DNA of 10,772 nt. It comes from JBOHSA01 sp050732995. Lineage in GTDB: Bacteria > Gemmatimonadota > Gemmatimonadetes > Gemmatimonadales > GWC2-71-9. The stretch spans positions 1 to 10,772 of the forward strand of contig JBOHSA010000224.1 in assembly GCA_050732995.1 (NCBI GenBank), in the 5' to 3' direction. Positions 1 through 6,627 of this stretch are shown piece by piece. The position numbers and the translations under genes were made by a program. Below the pieces are notes generated by a model, which ran no database searches, was not told the origin of the DNA, and worked only from the letters and a program-made list of their open reading frames with translations. Each line of letters starts with the position of its first letter. Position 1 is the first letter of the stretch.

Positions 1-1
1 C

Positions 2-331
2 TTCGTGGCCGCCCTGGACGCGCTCGACCGCGCCGCGGCGGGGGCGCGCGCGGCGAGCGTGCTCGACAAGGCCGCGCACGCGGAGTGGCAGGAGGCCCTG
101 CGCACCGCCGCCCGACGGCTCGAGGCCGCCTGGCTCACCCTCGAGGCGGAGGTCGGAGCGGAACGCGCCCGCTGGACGCCGGAGCTCGAAGCGATCGCCC
201 TCTGGCGGCCGTCGGTCTGGCCCGTGATCGTGCTGTGGGTGCCGCTCGCCGCGGCGCTCGTCTGGCTCGGGCTCGTCTTGGGCGGCTACCTTCCCGCTCC
301 CGCATGGCTCGCCGACCGCCTGGGCTTCTAG
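2..331 (+). CDS. C-terminal part of an alanine-rich, single-helix membrane protein (5' end outside window)
   Basis: The frame is open from the left edge to a TAG at 329-331, so about 109 C-terminal residues are visible and the start lies outside the window. A GTG at 5 is an in-frame codon rather than a convincing start. The first two thirds are Ala/Arg/Glu-rich and look like amphipathic helices, possibly coiled coil. This is followed by one strongly hydrophobic segment (about 215-290; WPVIVLWVPLAAALVWLGL) and a short tail. No family is recognised. The stop lies 28 nt inside the following peptidase gene, so the two are probably cotranscribed. Codon use matches the neighbours. It could be a small envelope or anti-sigma-like protein, but nothing here decides that. 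Confidence 0.55.
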   Translation, partial: FVAALDALDRAAAGARAASVLDKAAHAEWQEALRTAARRLEAAWLTLEAEVGAERARWTPELEAIALWRPSVWPVIVLWVPLAAALVWLGLVLGGYLPAPAWLADRLGF

Positions 332-2505
332 CCTGCGTCGTCGCCGGATTGGCCCTCGCGGCCCTCTTCGGCCCGCGCGTCGTCCTCGCCCAGCTCCGCG
401 TCGTCCAGGTGCGGATCAGCGGGCGGGCCGGCCTCGACTCCCTCGCGCGCCTGGGATTCGAGGTCGCGCAGGTGCGGCGACTGGAGGGATACCTCCACGC
501 GGTCATCGTCGTCTCGGCTGAGACCGAGCGGCCGCTGCGGGCCGCGGGCTACGTACTCCAACCCGCGCCGCCCACGCCTGCCGGCGCCGCGGCCGCCGAT
601 ACGTACCGCGTGTATCGCTCCTTCGAGAAACCCGTGGTCGGCATCCGGGCCACGCTCGAGGCGTGGGCCGCGGCCGACCCCGCCCTCCACCTCGATTCGA
701 TCGGGGCCTCGATCGAGGGCCGCCCCATCCTGGCCATGAAGATCGGCGCGGCCGCGGCCGCCCCGGAGCGACCGAACGTGCTCTTCATGGCCACGCACCA
801 CGCCCGGGAGTGGGTCTCGACCGAGATGGCGATGAAGCTCATCCGCTGGCTCGCCGATTCGCTCCCGGCGGCGCTGCGCGACGCCCGCGACCTCTGGGTC
901 ATCCCGGTCGAGAACCCGGACGGCTACCAGTATACCTTCACGACCGACCGGCTGTGGCGCAAGAACCGCCGCCTGAACGGCGACGGGACCGTCGGCGTGG
1001 ATCCGAACCGCAACTATCCCGGATTCTGGGGCATCGACAACCTGGGCTCGAGCGCCCAGCCCATCTCCGAGATCTACCGCGGGGCGGGGCCCGCGTCCGA
1101 GCCGGAGACGCAGGCGATCGTGGCCTTCCACGCCGCCCATCCGCCCGTCGTTTCGGTGTCCTACCACACCTTCAGCGGCCTGCTGCTTCATCCCTACGGC
1201 CATCGGACCGGACGGATCGCGCCCGACCACCCGGTGTTCGAGGCGCTCGCCGGAAACGAGCTGCGCCCCGCGGTGCTGGACAGCGTGCCCGGTTCGACCA
1301 TCGACCACTACCATCCCGGTCCGGGCTGGCACCTCTATCCCACCAACGGAGAGTACACCGACTGGGCGTATCGTCGGCACGGCACGATCGCGTTCACGCC
1401 CGAGCTGACGAGCGGCTGCTGCACGCCCGTCTCGAACCTGTACTACGATTTCCGGTTCCCCGACGACAGCGGGATGGTCGAGCGGGTGTTCCGGGACAAC
1501 TTGCCGTTCGCGGTCGCCGTCATCGAGGCTGCGGCGGATCTCGCGACTGCGCGCGGGCCGTCCGGGCTCCGCCCGGCCGCGCCGCGCGTCGAGGCGATCT
1601 GGCCGGACGCCTGGATCAACCTCGAGGCGACCGCCCCGCGCCCGTTCACCCTCATGACCCGCACCGGGGCCGGGATCGTGGTGACGCGCAGCCTCCAGCT
1701 CGACTCGCTCGATCGCGGGCCCATACGCGCGCGGTACCGCACGGATCTGCGGTCGGACAGCGCGCGCGCGGTTCGGGTGGACGGCAGCGCGCTGCGCGCT
1801 GAGCTGCTCACGGTCGCAGGCGCCGAGGACCTGGACGCGGGCTGGGTCGGCTGGCGCCGCTCGGTCGACGCGCTGGTCGGCACGTACGCCTGGTACTCCG
1901 GTGGCAGCGACACCCTGACCTCGCCGATCGTCAACCTGGCCGGGCATGGGCGGGTCTGGCTGCATTTCTGGAACCAGCACGAGGGATCGACGTTCGCGCC
2001 CACGCAGCGGGGAGTCGTGCAGTTCTCCGCCGACAGCGGGGCGAGCTGGGCCGACGTCGCCGTCATCAGCGGCGCGGGGCTCGGCTGGTATCCCGTGCGC
2101 GTCGATCTGCCGGCCGCGGCGGGCGCGCGCGGGGCCCGGGTCCGGTTCATTGCCTCGGACATCCTCTGGTGGCTGGACGCCGTGGGCTTCGCCACCGATT
2201 CCACGCAGGTGTTCGACGCCATCGCCGTGGCGGGGGGGGGCGTCGAGGTGTCGGAGAATCCGGTGCGCAGCGATCAGGTGGTCATCGCCTGGCCGGCCGG
2301 CACGCGAGACGCCCGGATTGGCGTGTACACGTTTGCCGGCGAGCGGCTGCTGAGCGCCACCGTCCCCGCGCCCAACAACGAGTTCGTCTGGAACCTCACC
2401 GTGGTCGGCCGGCGCGTCGTGAACGGCGCGTACCTCGTGGTGGTCGAGGTCGACGGACGCGTGCTACGGCGGCGGCTGTTCATTACGCGGCGCGGCCCCC
2501 CATGA
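304..2505 (+). CDS. Secreted M14 zinc carboxypeptidase with jelly-roll and C-terminal sorting-like domains
   Basis: A 733-residue protein. The ATG at 304 is chosen because it gives a clear signal peptide (MARRPP, a long hydrophobic core, cleavage after VLA near residue 29). Upstream in-frame codons lie inside the previous gene. A propeptide-like region (about 30-100) precedes an M14 carboxypeptidase domain (about 100-410) with every expected residue. The zinc ligands are H166 and E169 in HAREW, and H288 in SYHTF. Substrate binding uses R222 in WRKNR and N235/R236 in DPNRNY. The catalytic Glu is E367 in FTPEL. This resembles carboxypeptidase T-type enzymes, which remove C-terminal residues from peptides. 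After a linker, residues about 530-635 look like a MAM/immune-inhibitor-A jelly roll (QFSADSGASW). Residues about 645-733 resemble a FlgD-Ig or T9SS type A tail (VNGAYLVVVEVDGR). It is probably extracellular and digests protein. It overlaps acpS by ATGA. A run of nine G lies at 2232-2240. Peptidase call sure; C-terminal role inferred. Confidence 0.93.
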   Translation: MARRPPGLLACVVAGLALAALFGPRVVLAQLRVVQVRISGRAGLDSLARLGFEVAQVRRLEGYLHAVIVVSAETERPLRAAGYVLQPAPPTPAGAAAADTYRVYRSFEKPVVGIRATLEAWAAADPALHLDSIGASIEGRPILAMKIGAAAAAPERPNVLFMATHHAREWVSTEMAMKLIRWLADSLPAALRDARDLWVIPVENPDGYQYTFTTDRLWRKNRRLNGDGTVGVDPNRNYPGFWGIDNLGSSAQPISEIYRGAGPASEPETQAIVAFHAAHPPVVSVSYHTFSGLLLHPYGHRTGRIAPDHPVFEALAGNELRPAVLDSVPGSTIDHYHPGPGWHLYPTNGEYTDWAYRRHGTIAFTPELTSGCCTPVSNLYYDFRFPDDSGMVERVFRDNLPFAVAVIEAAADLATARGPSGLRPAAPRVEAIWPDAWINLEATAPRPFTLMTRTGAGIVVTRSLQLDSLDRGPIRARYRTDLRSDSARAVRVDGSALRAELLTVAGAEDLDAGWVGWRRSVDALVGTYAWYSGGSDTLTSPIVNLAGHGRVWLHFWNQHEGSTFAPTQRGVVQFSADSGASWADVAVISGAGLGWYPVRVDLPAAAGARGARVRFIASDILWWLDAVGFATDSTQVFDAIAVAGGGVEVSENPVRSDQVVIAWPAGTRDARIGVYTFAGERLLSATVPAPNNEFVWNLTVVGRRVVNGAYLVVVEVDGRVLRRRLFITRRGPP
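2232..2240. repeat. Homopolymer of 9 G inside the M14 peptidase gene
   Basis: Nine consecutive G encode part of AVAGGGVEV, the hinge between the jelly-roll region and the C-terminal sorting-like domain. Slippage here would remove only the last domain and leave the peptidase intact. Confidence 0.85.
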
Positions 2506-2885
2506 GCGCGCTGGGCGTCGGTGTGGACCTGGTCGAGGTCGCGCGCGTTCGGGCGATGCTCGGGGGCAAGGGCGCGCACGTGTTCGACCGGCTGCTCACG
2601 CCGGCCGAAGCCGCCTATTGCCGCAGCCGCCCCGATCCAGCCGAGCACGTGGCGGTGCGACTCGCGGCCAAGGAGGCGGTCTACAAGGCTCTTCAGGGCA
2701 GCGAGGCGGCGCGGGGCGTCGGGTGGCGGGAGATCGAAGTCGTACGCGCGCCCGACGGACGGCCCGACGTCGCGTTGGCGGGCATCGCGGCCGAACGGGC
2801 GCGCGAGCTCGGCGCCCGGCGCGTGCTGCTCTCCCTGTCCCATACTCACGAGGCGGCGGTGGCGATGGCGGTGCTGGTCGATTAG
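2502..2885 (+). CDS. acpS: Holo-[acyl-carrier-protein] synthase
   Basis: A 127-residue protein of the usual AcpS length. It transfers the 4'-phosphopantetheine arm of CoA to a serine of apo-ACP, which activates ACP for fatty acid synthesis in the cytoplasm. The start is the ATG at 2502, whose ATGA overlaps the stop of the peptidase gene, implying translational coupling. Diagnostic motifs are GVGVDLVEVAR at the N-terminus with Mg-binding D9, and RLAAKEAVYKAL with the second metal ligand E58 and K57. The C-terminal SLSHTHEAAVA is the usual family ending. Pairing with an extracellular peptidase looks like chance operon packing and does not indicate shared function. It is followed by the only regulatory gap in the window. 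No missing residues were noticed. Confidence 0.95.
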   Translation: MSALGVGVDLVEVARVRAMLGGKGAHVFDRLLTPAEAAYCRSRPDPAEHVAVRLAAKEAVYKALQGSEAARGVGWREIEVVRAPDGRPDVALAGIAAERARELGARRVLLSLSHTHEAAVAMAVLVD

Positions 2886-2890
2886 ACTTC

Positions 2891-2905
2891 GGAGCCTCCT
2901 GACTG
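2891..2905 (+). promoter_or_regulatory. Shine-Dalgarno-like GGAG and CTG that may start the iron permease
   Basis: GGAG at 2891-2894 lies 8 nt before a CTG at 2903-2905, which directly follows an in-frame TGA at 2900-2902. Starting here adds 15 residues (MRTVLISRSPIICLI) to the permease. They supply the basic end and most of the hydrophobic core of a signal peptide that the TTG start at 2948 lacks. There is no ATG, GTG or other TTG in this frame between 2903 and 2948. The spacing is good, but CTG starts are rare, so this is an inference. Confidence 0.4.
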
Positions 2906-2918
2906 AGAACCGTTCTCA
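2904..2918 (+). promoter_or_regulatory. Fur-type 7-1-7 operator palindrome
   Basis: TGAGAACCGTTCTCA is a perfect inverted repeat of TGAGAAC around a single C at 2911. It keeps 10 of the 14 non-central bases of the 7-1-7 Fur box model TGATAATNATTATCA. It is the only such palindrome noticed in the window and lies in the single real intergenic gap, directly before an FTR1 iron permease gene. This fits iron-dependent repression by a Fur-family regulator. The palindrome and location are seen; the regulator is inferred, and no fur gene lies in the window. Confidence 0.65.
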
Positions 2919-2947
2919 TCTCGCGTAGTCCCATTATCTGCCTGATC

Positions 2948-4717
2948 TTGGCTGTCGGTCTTGGCGCCGCGCTCCCGGCGCAGCAGATCGATTCGCTGTC
3001 CGCCGCGCGCCGCATCGCCGCGGCGGCCACCCTCGCGGCCAAGGAGTACGCCCAGGGCGTCGTGCCCGGGGGCGGCCGCGTTACGCTCCCCGAAGAAGTG
3101 GACGAGGCCAAGCTATTCATCGACCAGGCCCGGCTCGACGTCCCGGCGCTGCCGGCCGGCGTGCGCCTCTACGCCGACAGCGCCATGGGGACGATCCGGG
3201 GCCTGCTCGACCGGCTGGCGCCGCCCGACGTGGTCGCCCGCCGGGCCTCCGAGCTGGTGCGCCGGCTCGGCGCCGCCCTGGGCGGGCCGCTCGACCCGCT
3301 TCCCGCCCGGCCGCCGTCGCTCGCCCGGGGGGCGCAGGTGTACCGCGAGCAGTGCGCCGCCTGTCACGGCGACGCCGGGCGCGGGGACGGCCCGAAAGCC
3401 CGGTCGCTGGAAGGGCCGCCGCCGGCGAACCTCGCCGACCCAGCGCTGCTCGTCGCGACGCCGCCCAGCGAGCTCTACAGCAAGATCACGATCGGCGTGC
3501 CGGGAACGGCGATGCCGGAGTTCGAAGGGACGCTGTCGCCGGAAGACCGTTGGGCCGTGACCGCGTACGTGGCGACGCTGTGGACGGCGGAGCGGGCACG
3601 GTCCACCGAGCCGCCATCGGCGGCGATCTTCGCGAGCGTCCGCCGCCAGGTGGATTCGGCTGTGGCGACAGGCTCCGACCGGCTGGCGTTCGACGCCTAT
3701 CTCACCTTCGAGCAAGTGGAGACCGAGCTCAGGGCGCGGAACCCGGGGCTCGCGGCGGAAGCCGAAGCCGGGTTCGCCGCCCTGCGGACGCGCGTCACCG
3801 GCGCGTCGGGCGCCCAGCGGGATTCGCTGAAGCAGGCGCTGCTCGCCGTGCTCGAACGGGCCGAGCGGGCCGTGGCCGATCGGCCCTCCGGCGCGCATCT
3901 CTTCGTGCAGTCGTTCATGCTGGTGGTGCGCGAGGGCTTCGAGGCCATTCTCATCCTCGCCGCCCTCTTGACGTTTCTGACGCGGGCCGGCGCGACCGAG
4001 CGTCGGAAGGATGTCGTGCGGGGTGCGTGGTATGCCCTGATCGCGAGCGGCCTGACGTGGCTCCTGGTCGAGGTGCTGTTCCGCATCACCCCCGGTCAAC
4101 GGGAAGCGCTCGAGGGGTTCACCATGCTCCTCGCCACCGCCGTGCTGTTCTACGTGAGCTACTGGCTACTGTCGAAGATCGAGGCAGCCAAGTGGAGCGC
4201 GTTCGTGAAGGGCAAGATGCAAGACGCCCTCCAGACCGGCTCCGGACTGTCCCTGGCCGCCGTCGCGTTCCTCGCCGTCTATCGTGAAGGCTTCGAGACG
4301 ATCCTGTTCTATCAGGCGCTGCTCACGTCGGCGGGCGCGCCCGGCGCAGCCGCCGGGGCCGGGACGGCGTCCGTCGTGGGTGGGTTGATCCTCGGCGGGG
4401 CCGCGCTGGCGGCGCTCTACGTCGGCATCAACCGCTTCGGGCTCCGCGTGCCGATGAAACCGTTCTTCGCGGTCACGAGTGCCATGCTGTACTACATGGC
4501 GTTCGTGTTCGCGGGGAAGGGGATGGCCGAGCTGCAGGAGGCCGGCCTGGTGCGGACGACCGTGATCGAGTGGGCGCCGCGCATCCCGGTGTTCGGCGTG
4601 TATCCGACAGTGCAGTCGCTCGCGGTGCAGGGGCTGCTGGTCCTGCTGGCGCTCGTCGCGTTGGCGTGGACGATGCGCAAGCCGCCCGCCATCAGCCAGC
4701 AGCCCTCGACGGTCTAG
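2948..4717 (+). CDS. Cytochrome c-FTR1 family iron permease fusion
   Basis: At least 589 residues. TTG 2948 is the only standard start in frame and is given as the minimal start. Translation probably begins upstream at CTG 2903 (604 aa), because only that version has a full signal peptide. Order of domains: an Ala-rich helical region (to about 115); a single c-type haem domain (about 118-212) with C136-A-A-C-H140 and likely distal M189 in TAMPEF; a second helical region (about 215-315); and an FTR1 permease with about seven membrane helices. Its two iron-path motifs are REGFE at 328-332 and 446-450. FTR1 proteins import iron together with an iron oxidase. The fused cytochrome suggests that electrons from Fe(II) pass to the periplasmic haem, which is an inference. 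A Fur-type palindrome lies just upstream. The stop overlaps the convergent lgt stop. Family call sure; mechanism not shown. Confidence 0.92.
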   Translation: MAVGLGAALPAQQIDSLSAARRIAAAATLAAKEYAQGVVPGGGRVTLPEEVDEAKLFIDQARLDVPALPAGVRLYADSAMGTIRGLLDRLAPPDVVARRASELVRRLGAALGGPLDPLPARPPSLARGAQVYREQCAACHGDAGRGDGPKARSLEGPPPANLADPALLVATPPSELYSKITIGVPGTAMPEFEGTLSPEDRWAVTAYVATLWTAERARSTEPPSAAIFASVRRQVDSAVATGSDRLAFDAYLTFEQVETELRARNPGLAAEAEAGFAALRTRVTGASGAQRDSLKQALLAVLERAERAVADRPSGAHLFVQSFMLVVREGFEAILILAALLTFLTRAGATERRKDVVRGAWYALIASGLTWLLVEVLFRITPGQREALEGFTMLLATAVLFYVSYWLLSKIEAAKWSAFVKGKMQDALQTGSGLSLAAVAFLAVYREGFETILFYQALLTSAGAPGAAAGAGTASVVGGLILGGAALAALYVGINRFGLRVPMKPFFAVTSAMLYYMAFVFAGKGMAELQEAGLVRTTVIEWAPRIPVFGVYPTVQSLAVQGLLVLLALVALAWTMRKPPAISQQPSTV

Positions 4718-5562
4718 GTCTTGCGCGCCGCCCCCAAGGCCGCCGGCGCCGCCGCCTCCGCCGGCCCCGGCTCCCACCAGCGCCGGGCGAGATAGGCTCC
4801 CACCACCACCAGCCCCAAGCTCGTCACCTGCGCGAGCGTGAAGGCGCCGATGAGCCGGTCGTCCTTGGCGCGCACGAACTCCACGAGGAACCGCTCGGCG
4901 CCGGCGAACATGAGATAACACGCCCACAGCCACCCCACGACGTGCCCGTGCGCGCGCTGGCGCCACAGCCACACGAACGCGAGAAACATCAGCAGGGTCT
5001 CGTACAGTTGCGTCGGATGGACCGCGACGACTTGCATCGGATCGGTCCCGGGAGGAAACCGCACCCCGGCGTTCGACAGCTCGGCGACGGTGGACGGCGG
5101 CAACCCCTGGGGGAACTTCAACGCCCACGGCAGGGACGACGGGATGCCGTAGTCGTCGCCGACGAGCAGGCAGCCCACGCGCCCGACCGCGTAGCCCAGG
5201 GCCAGCGGCGCCGCGCACAGCTCGGCCGTGAACCGTCCCGGCACGCCCTTGCGGTGGCCGTTCCAGAGGATCGCCGCCACGGCGCCGAGGAACCCGCCGT
5301 ACCACACGAAGCCGCCGCGCGTGACCCACGCGCCGGGATGCAACAGGTTGCCGGTGAGGGCGAGATACCAGAGCTTGGCCCCGACGAGCCCGCCGACGAC
5401 GCCCGCAACCACGATGTCCGCTGCGTACTCTTCGTCGAGTCTCCGGCGCCGCAAGTCGAGTTGCATGGCCCACCCCGCCATGAGGAAGGCCACCATCATC
5501 ATTAGCCCGTAGCCCGTGAGGGTCAGGGGCCCGAGCCGGAGCACGAAGGGGTAGACGGTCAT
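4714..5562 (-). CDS. lgt: Prolipoprotein diacylglyceryl transferase (variant active-site set)
   Basis: A 282-residue, multi-helix inner membrane protein of normal family length. Lgt moves diacylglycerol from phosphatidylglycerol to the lipobox cysteine of prolipoproteins, the first step of lipoprotein maturation. The start is ATG at 5562, whose ATGA overlaps the tsaD stop. The frame stays open further upstream, but that extension only shadows tsaD. Family landmarks are an N-terminal helix with Y18 in LTGYGLMM, WYGGFLG (Y88), GRVGCLLVGDDYG (R128, C131, D136, G139), HPTQLYE (182-188) and RFLVEFVR (R224, R231). By motif alignment, E. coli H103, N146 and E151 correspond here to Y88, C131 and D136, so this may be a divergent subgroup or a paralogue. 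It is the last gene of the minus-strand run and ends against the iron permease gene with shared CTAG. Confidence 0.88.
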   Translation of the reverse strand: MTVYPFVLRLGPLTLTGYGLMMMVAFLMAGWAMQLDLRRRRLDEEYAADIVVAGVVGGLVGAKLWYLALTGNLLHPGAWVTRGGFVWYGGFLGAVAAILWNGHRKGVPGRFTAELCAAPLALGYAVGRVGCLLVGDDYGIPSSLPWALKFPQGLPPSTVAELSNAGVRFPPGTDPMQVVAVHPTQLYETLLMFLAFVWLWRQRAHGHVVGWLWACYLMFAGAERFLVEFVRAKDDRLIGAFTLAQVTSLGLVVVGAYLARRWWEPGPAEAAAPAALGAARKT

Positions 5563-6626
5563 AGCGAACGCGGAGCGCGGAACGCGGAACTGGCGGTGGG
5601 ATCGGGGAGCTCCAGCCCCGGGAGCGGGAGATCGGCGTTCGCGTCGAGGGTCCAGTCGCTGCGCTCCCCTCGTGCCAGCCGCCACCACCCGGCGCGCGCG
5701 ATCATCGCCGCGTTGTCGGCGTTGAGCCGCGGGCTCGCGACGGCGACCCGCGCGAGACCCTGAAGCCGCGCGGCCGCGAGCTCCGCGAAGGCGCGGTTGC
5801 ACGCTACACCACCGCCCAACACCGCGACTCGGTAGCCCGTCGCGCGGATCGCGCGCTCGAGCTTGGTCACGAGCACGTCGAGCACCGCGTCCTGGAACGC
5901 CCGGGCGAGGTGCGGGCGGTCGCGCGCGAGCTCGGGCGGGGTACTGGCGCGCACCGCCCGCAGCACGGCGGTCTTCAGGCCGGAGAACGAGAACTCGAAG
6001 CCCGCATCGCGCAGCGGGCGGGGAAAGTCGAAGCGCGTCGGGTCGCCCTGCTGGGCCAGCCGCTCGATCGCCGGGCCCCCCGGATAGCCGAGCCCCAGCA
6101 AGGTGGCGACCTTGTCGAAGGCTTCTCCCGCGGCGTCGTCGCGCGTTTGGCCCAGCAGGCGGTAGCGGCCCCACCCGGGAACGTCGAGCAGCAGCGTGTG
6201 ACCGCCCGAGACGAGCAGGGCCACGAACGGCGGGGCGAGCTCGGGGTCCTCGAGCGATGGCGCGAACACGTGTCCCTCCATGTGGTGCACGCCGATGAGG
6301 GCGCGGTCGCCCGCGTAGGCCAACGCCTTCCCGTAGACGACGCCGACGAGCAGGGCGCCGGCGAGCCCCGGCCCGGCCGTCACCGCCACGCCGTCCAGCG
6401 CGCTCCAGGCCATGCCCGCTTCCACCAGCGCGCGGTCCACCACCGCCGGGAGCGTGGCGAGGTGCGCCCGGCTCGCGAGCTCCGGCACGACGCCCCCGAA
6501 CACCTGATGGATGTCCTGGGACAGGATCACGAGGCTCGCGAGCTCGGGGCCGCGACCGCCGGCCACGAGCACGGCGGCCGAGGTCTCGTCGCAGGAGGTC
6601 TCAATGCCGAGGACGACGTCGGGCAC
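5559..6626 (-). CDS. tsaD: tRNA N6-threonylcarbamoyladenosine transferase subunit
   Basis: A 355-residue protein. TsaD transfers the threonylcarbamoyl group from TC-AMP to A37 of ANN-decoding tRNAs, working with TsaB and TsaE in the cytoplasm. The start is a GTG at 6626, one base after the ybbR-like stop. It begins at the family-typical position before VLGIETSCDETS. Visible motifs are the metal-binding HHMEGH (H115, H119), the SGGHT nucleotide loop at 140-144, GGGVACN at 271-277 and LNADNAAMIA with D304. The length is slightly above the usual 335-345. The extra C-terminal residues SSAFRAPRSL are encoded largely by a heptamer tandem repeat. The stop overlaps the lgt start by ATGA. No tsaB or tsaE is visible here. 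Function is confident. Confidence 0.96.
   Translation of the reverse strand: MPDVVLGIETSCDETSAAVLVAGGRGPELASLVILSQDIHQVFGGVVPELASRAHLATLPAVVDRALVEAGMAWSALDGVAVTAGPGLAGALLVGVVYGKALAYAGDRALIGVHHMEGHVFAPSLEDPELAPPFVALLVSGGHTLLLDVPGWGRYRLLGQTRDDAAGEAFDKVATLLGLGYPGGPAIERLAQQGDPTRFDFPRPLRDAGFEFSFSGLKTAVLRAVRASTPPELARDRPHLARAFQDAVLDVLVTKLERAIRATGYRVAVLGGGVACNRAFAELAAARLQGLARVAVASPRLNADNAAMIARAGWWRLARGERSDWTLDANADLPLPGLELPDPTASSAFRAPRSL
5566..5590. repeat. Heptamer tandem repeat GAACGCG, about 3.6 copies
   Basis: The plus strand reads GAACGCG, GAGCGCG, GAACGCG, GAAC: four heptamer units with one substitution and a partial last unit. It encodes the non-conserved end of TsaD and lies 4-28 nt upstream of the lgt start on the minus strand. 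It resembles the short tandem heptamer repeats known from some other bacterial genomes. A second heptamer repeat of different sequence occurs at 10238-10265. Confidence 0.75.
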
Positions 6627-6627
6627 G

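Noticed and set aside
85..303. Upstream start for the M14 peptidase
   Set aside because: The extra codons lie inside the preceding gene and give a non-signal, Arg-rich leader, whereas ATG 304 gives a clean signal peptide.
328..1980. Long open antisense frame (550 codons) opposite the M14 peptidase
   Set aside because: It mirrors the codon structure of the peptidase gene, is Arg/Gly/Pro-rich with no recognisable domain, and is a common artefact of very GC-rich coding DNA.
2932..2937. CATTAT as a -10 promoter box for the iron permease
   Set aside because: It matches the -10 consensus at only four positions and has no acceptable -35 partner 16-18 nt upstream; not enough to call a promoter.
4690..4760. 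Bidirectional terminator between the permease and lgt
   Set aside because: I saw no strong stem followed by T-run on either strand around the shared stop codons.
4166..5473. Long minus-strand open frame covering the permease end and lgt
   Set aside because: It crosses two well-supported genes in another frame and is Arg/Ala/Gly-rich without motifs.
5563..6174. Upstream extension of lgt by about 200 codons
   Set aside because: The added part lies antiphase within tsaD and has no family character; ATG 5562 with the ATGA overlap and the typical Lgt N-terminus fits better.
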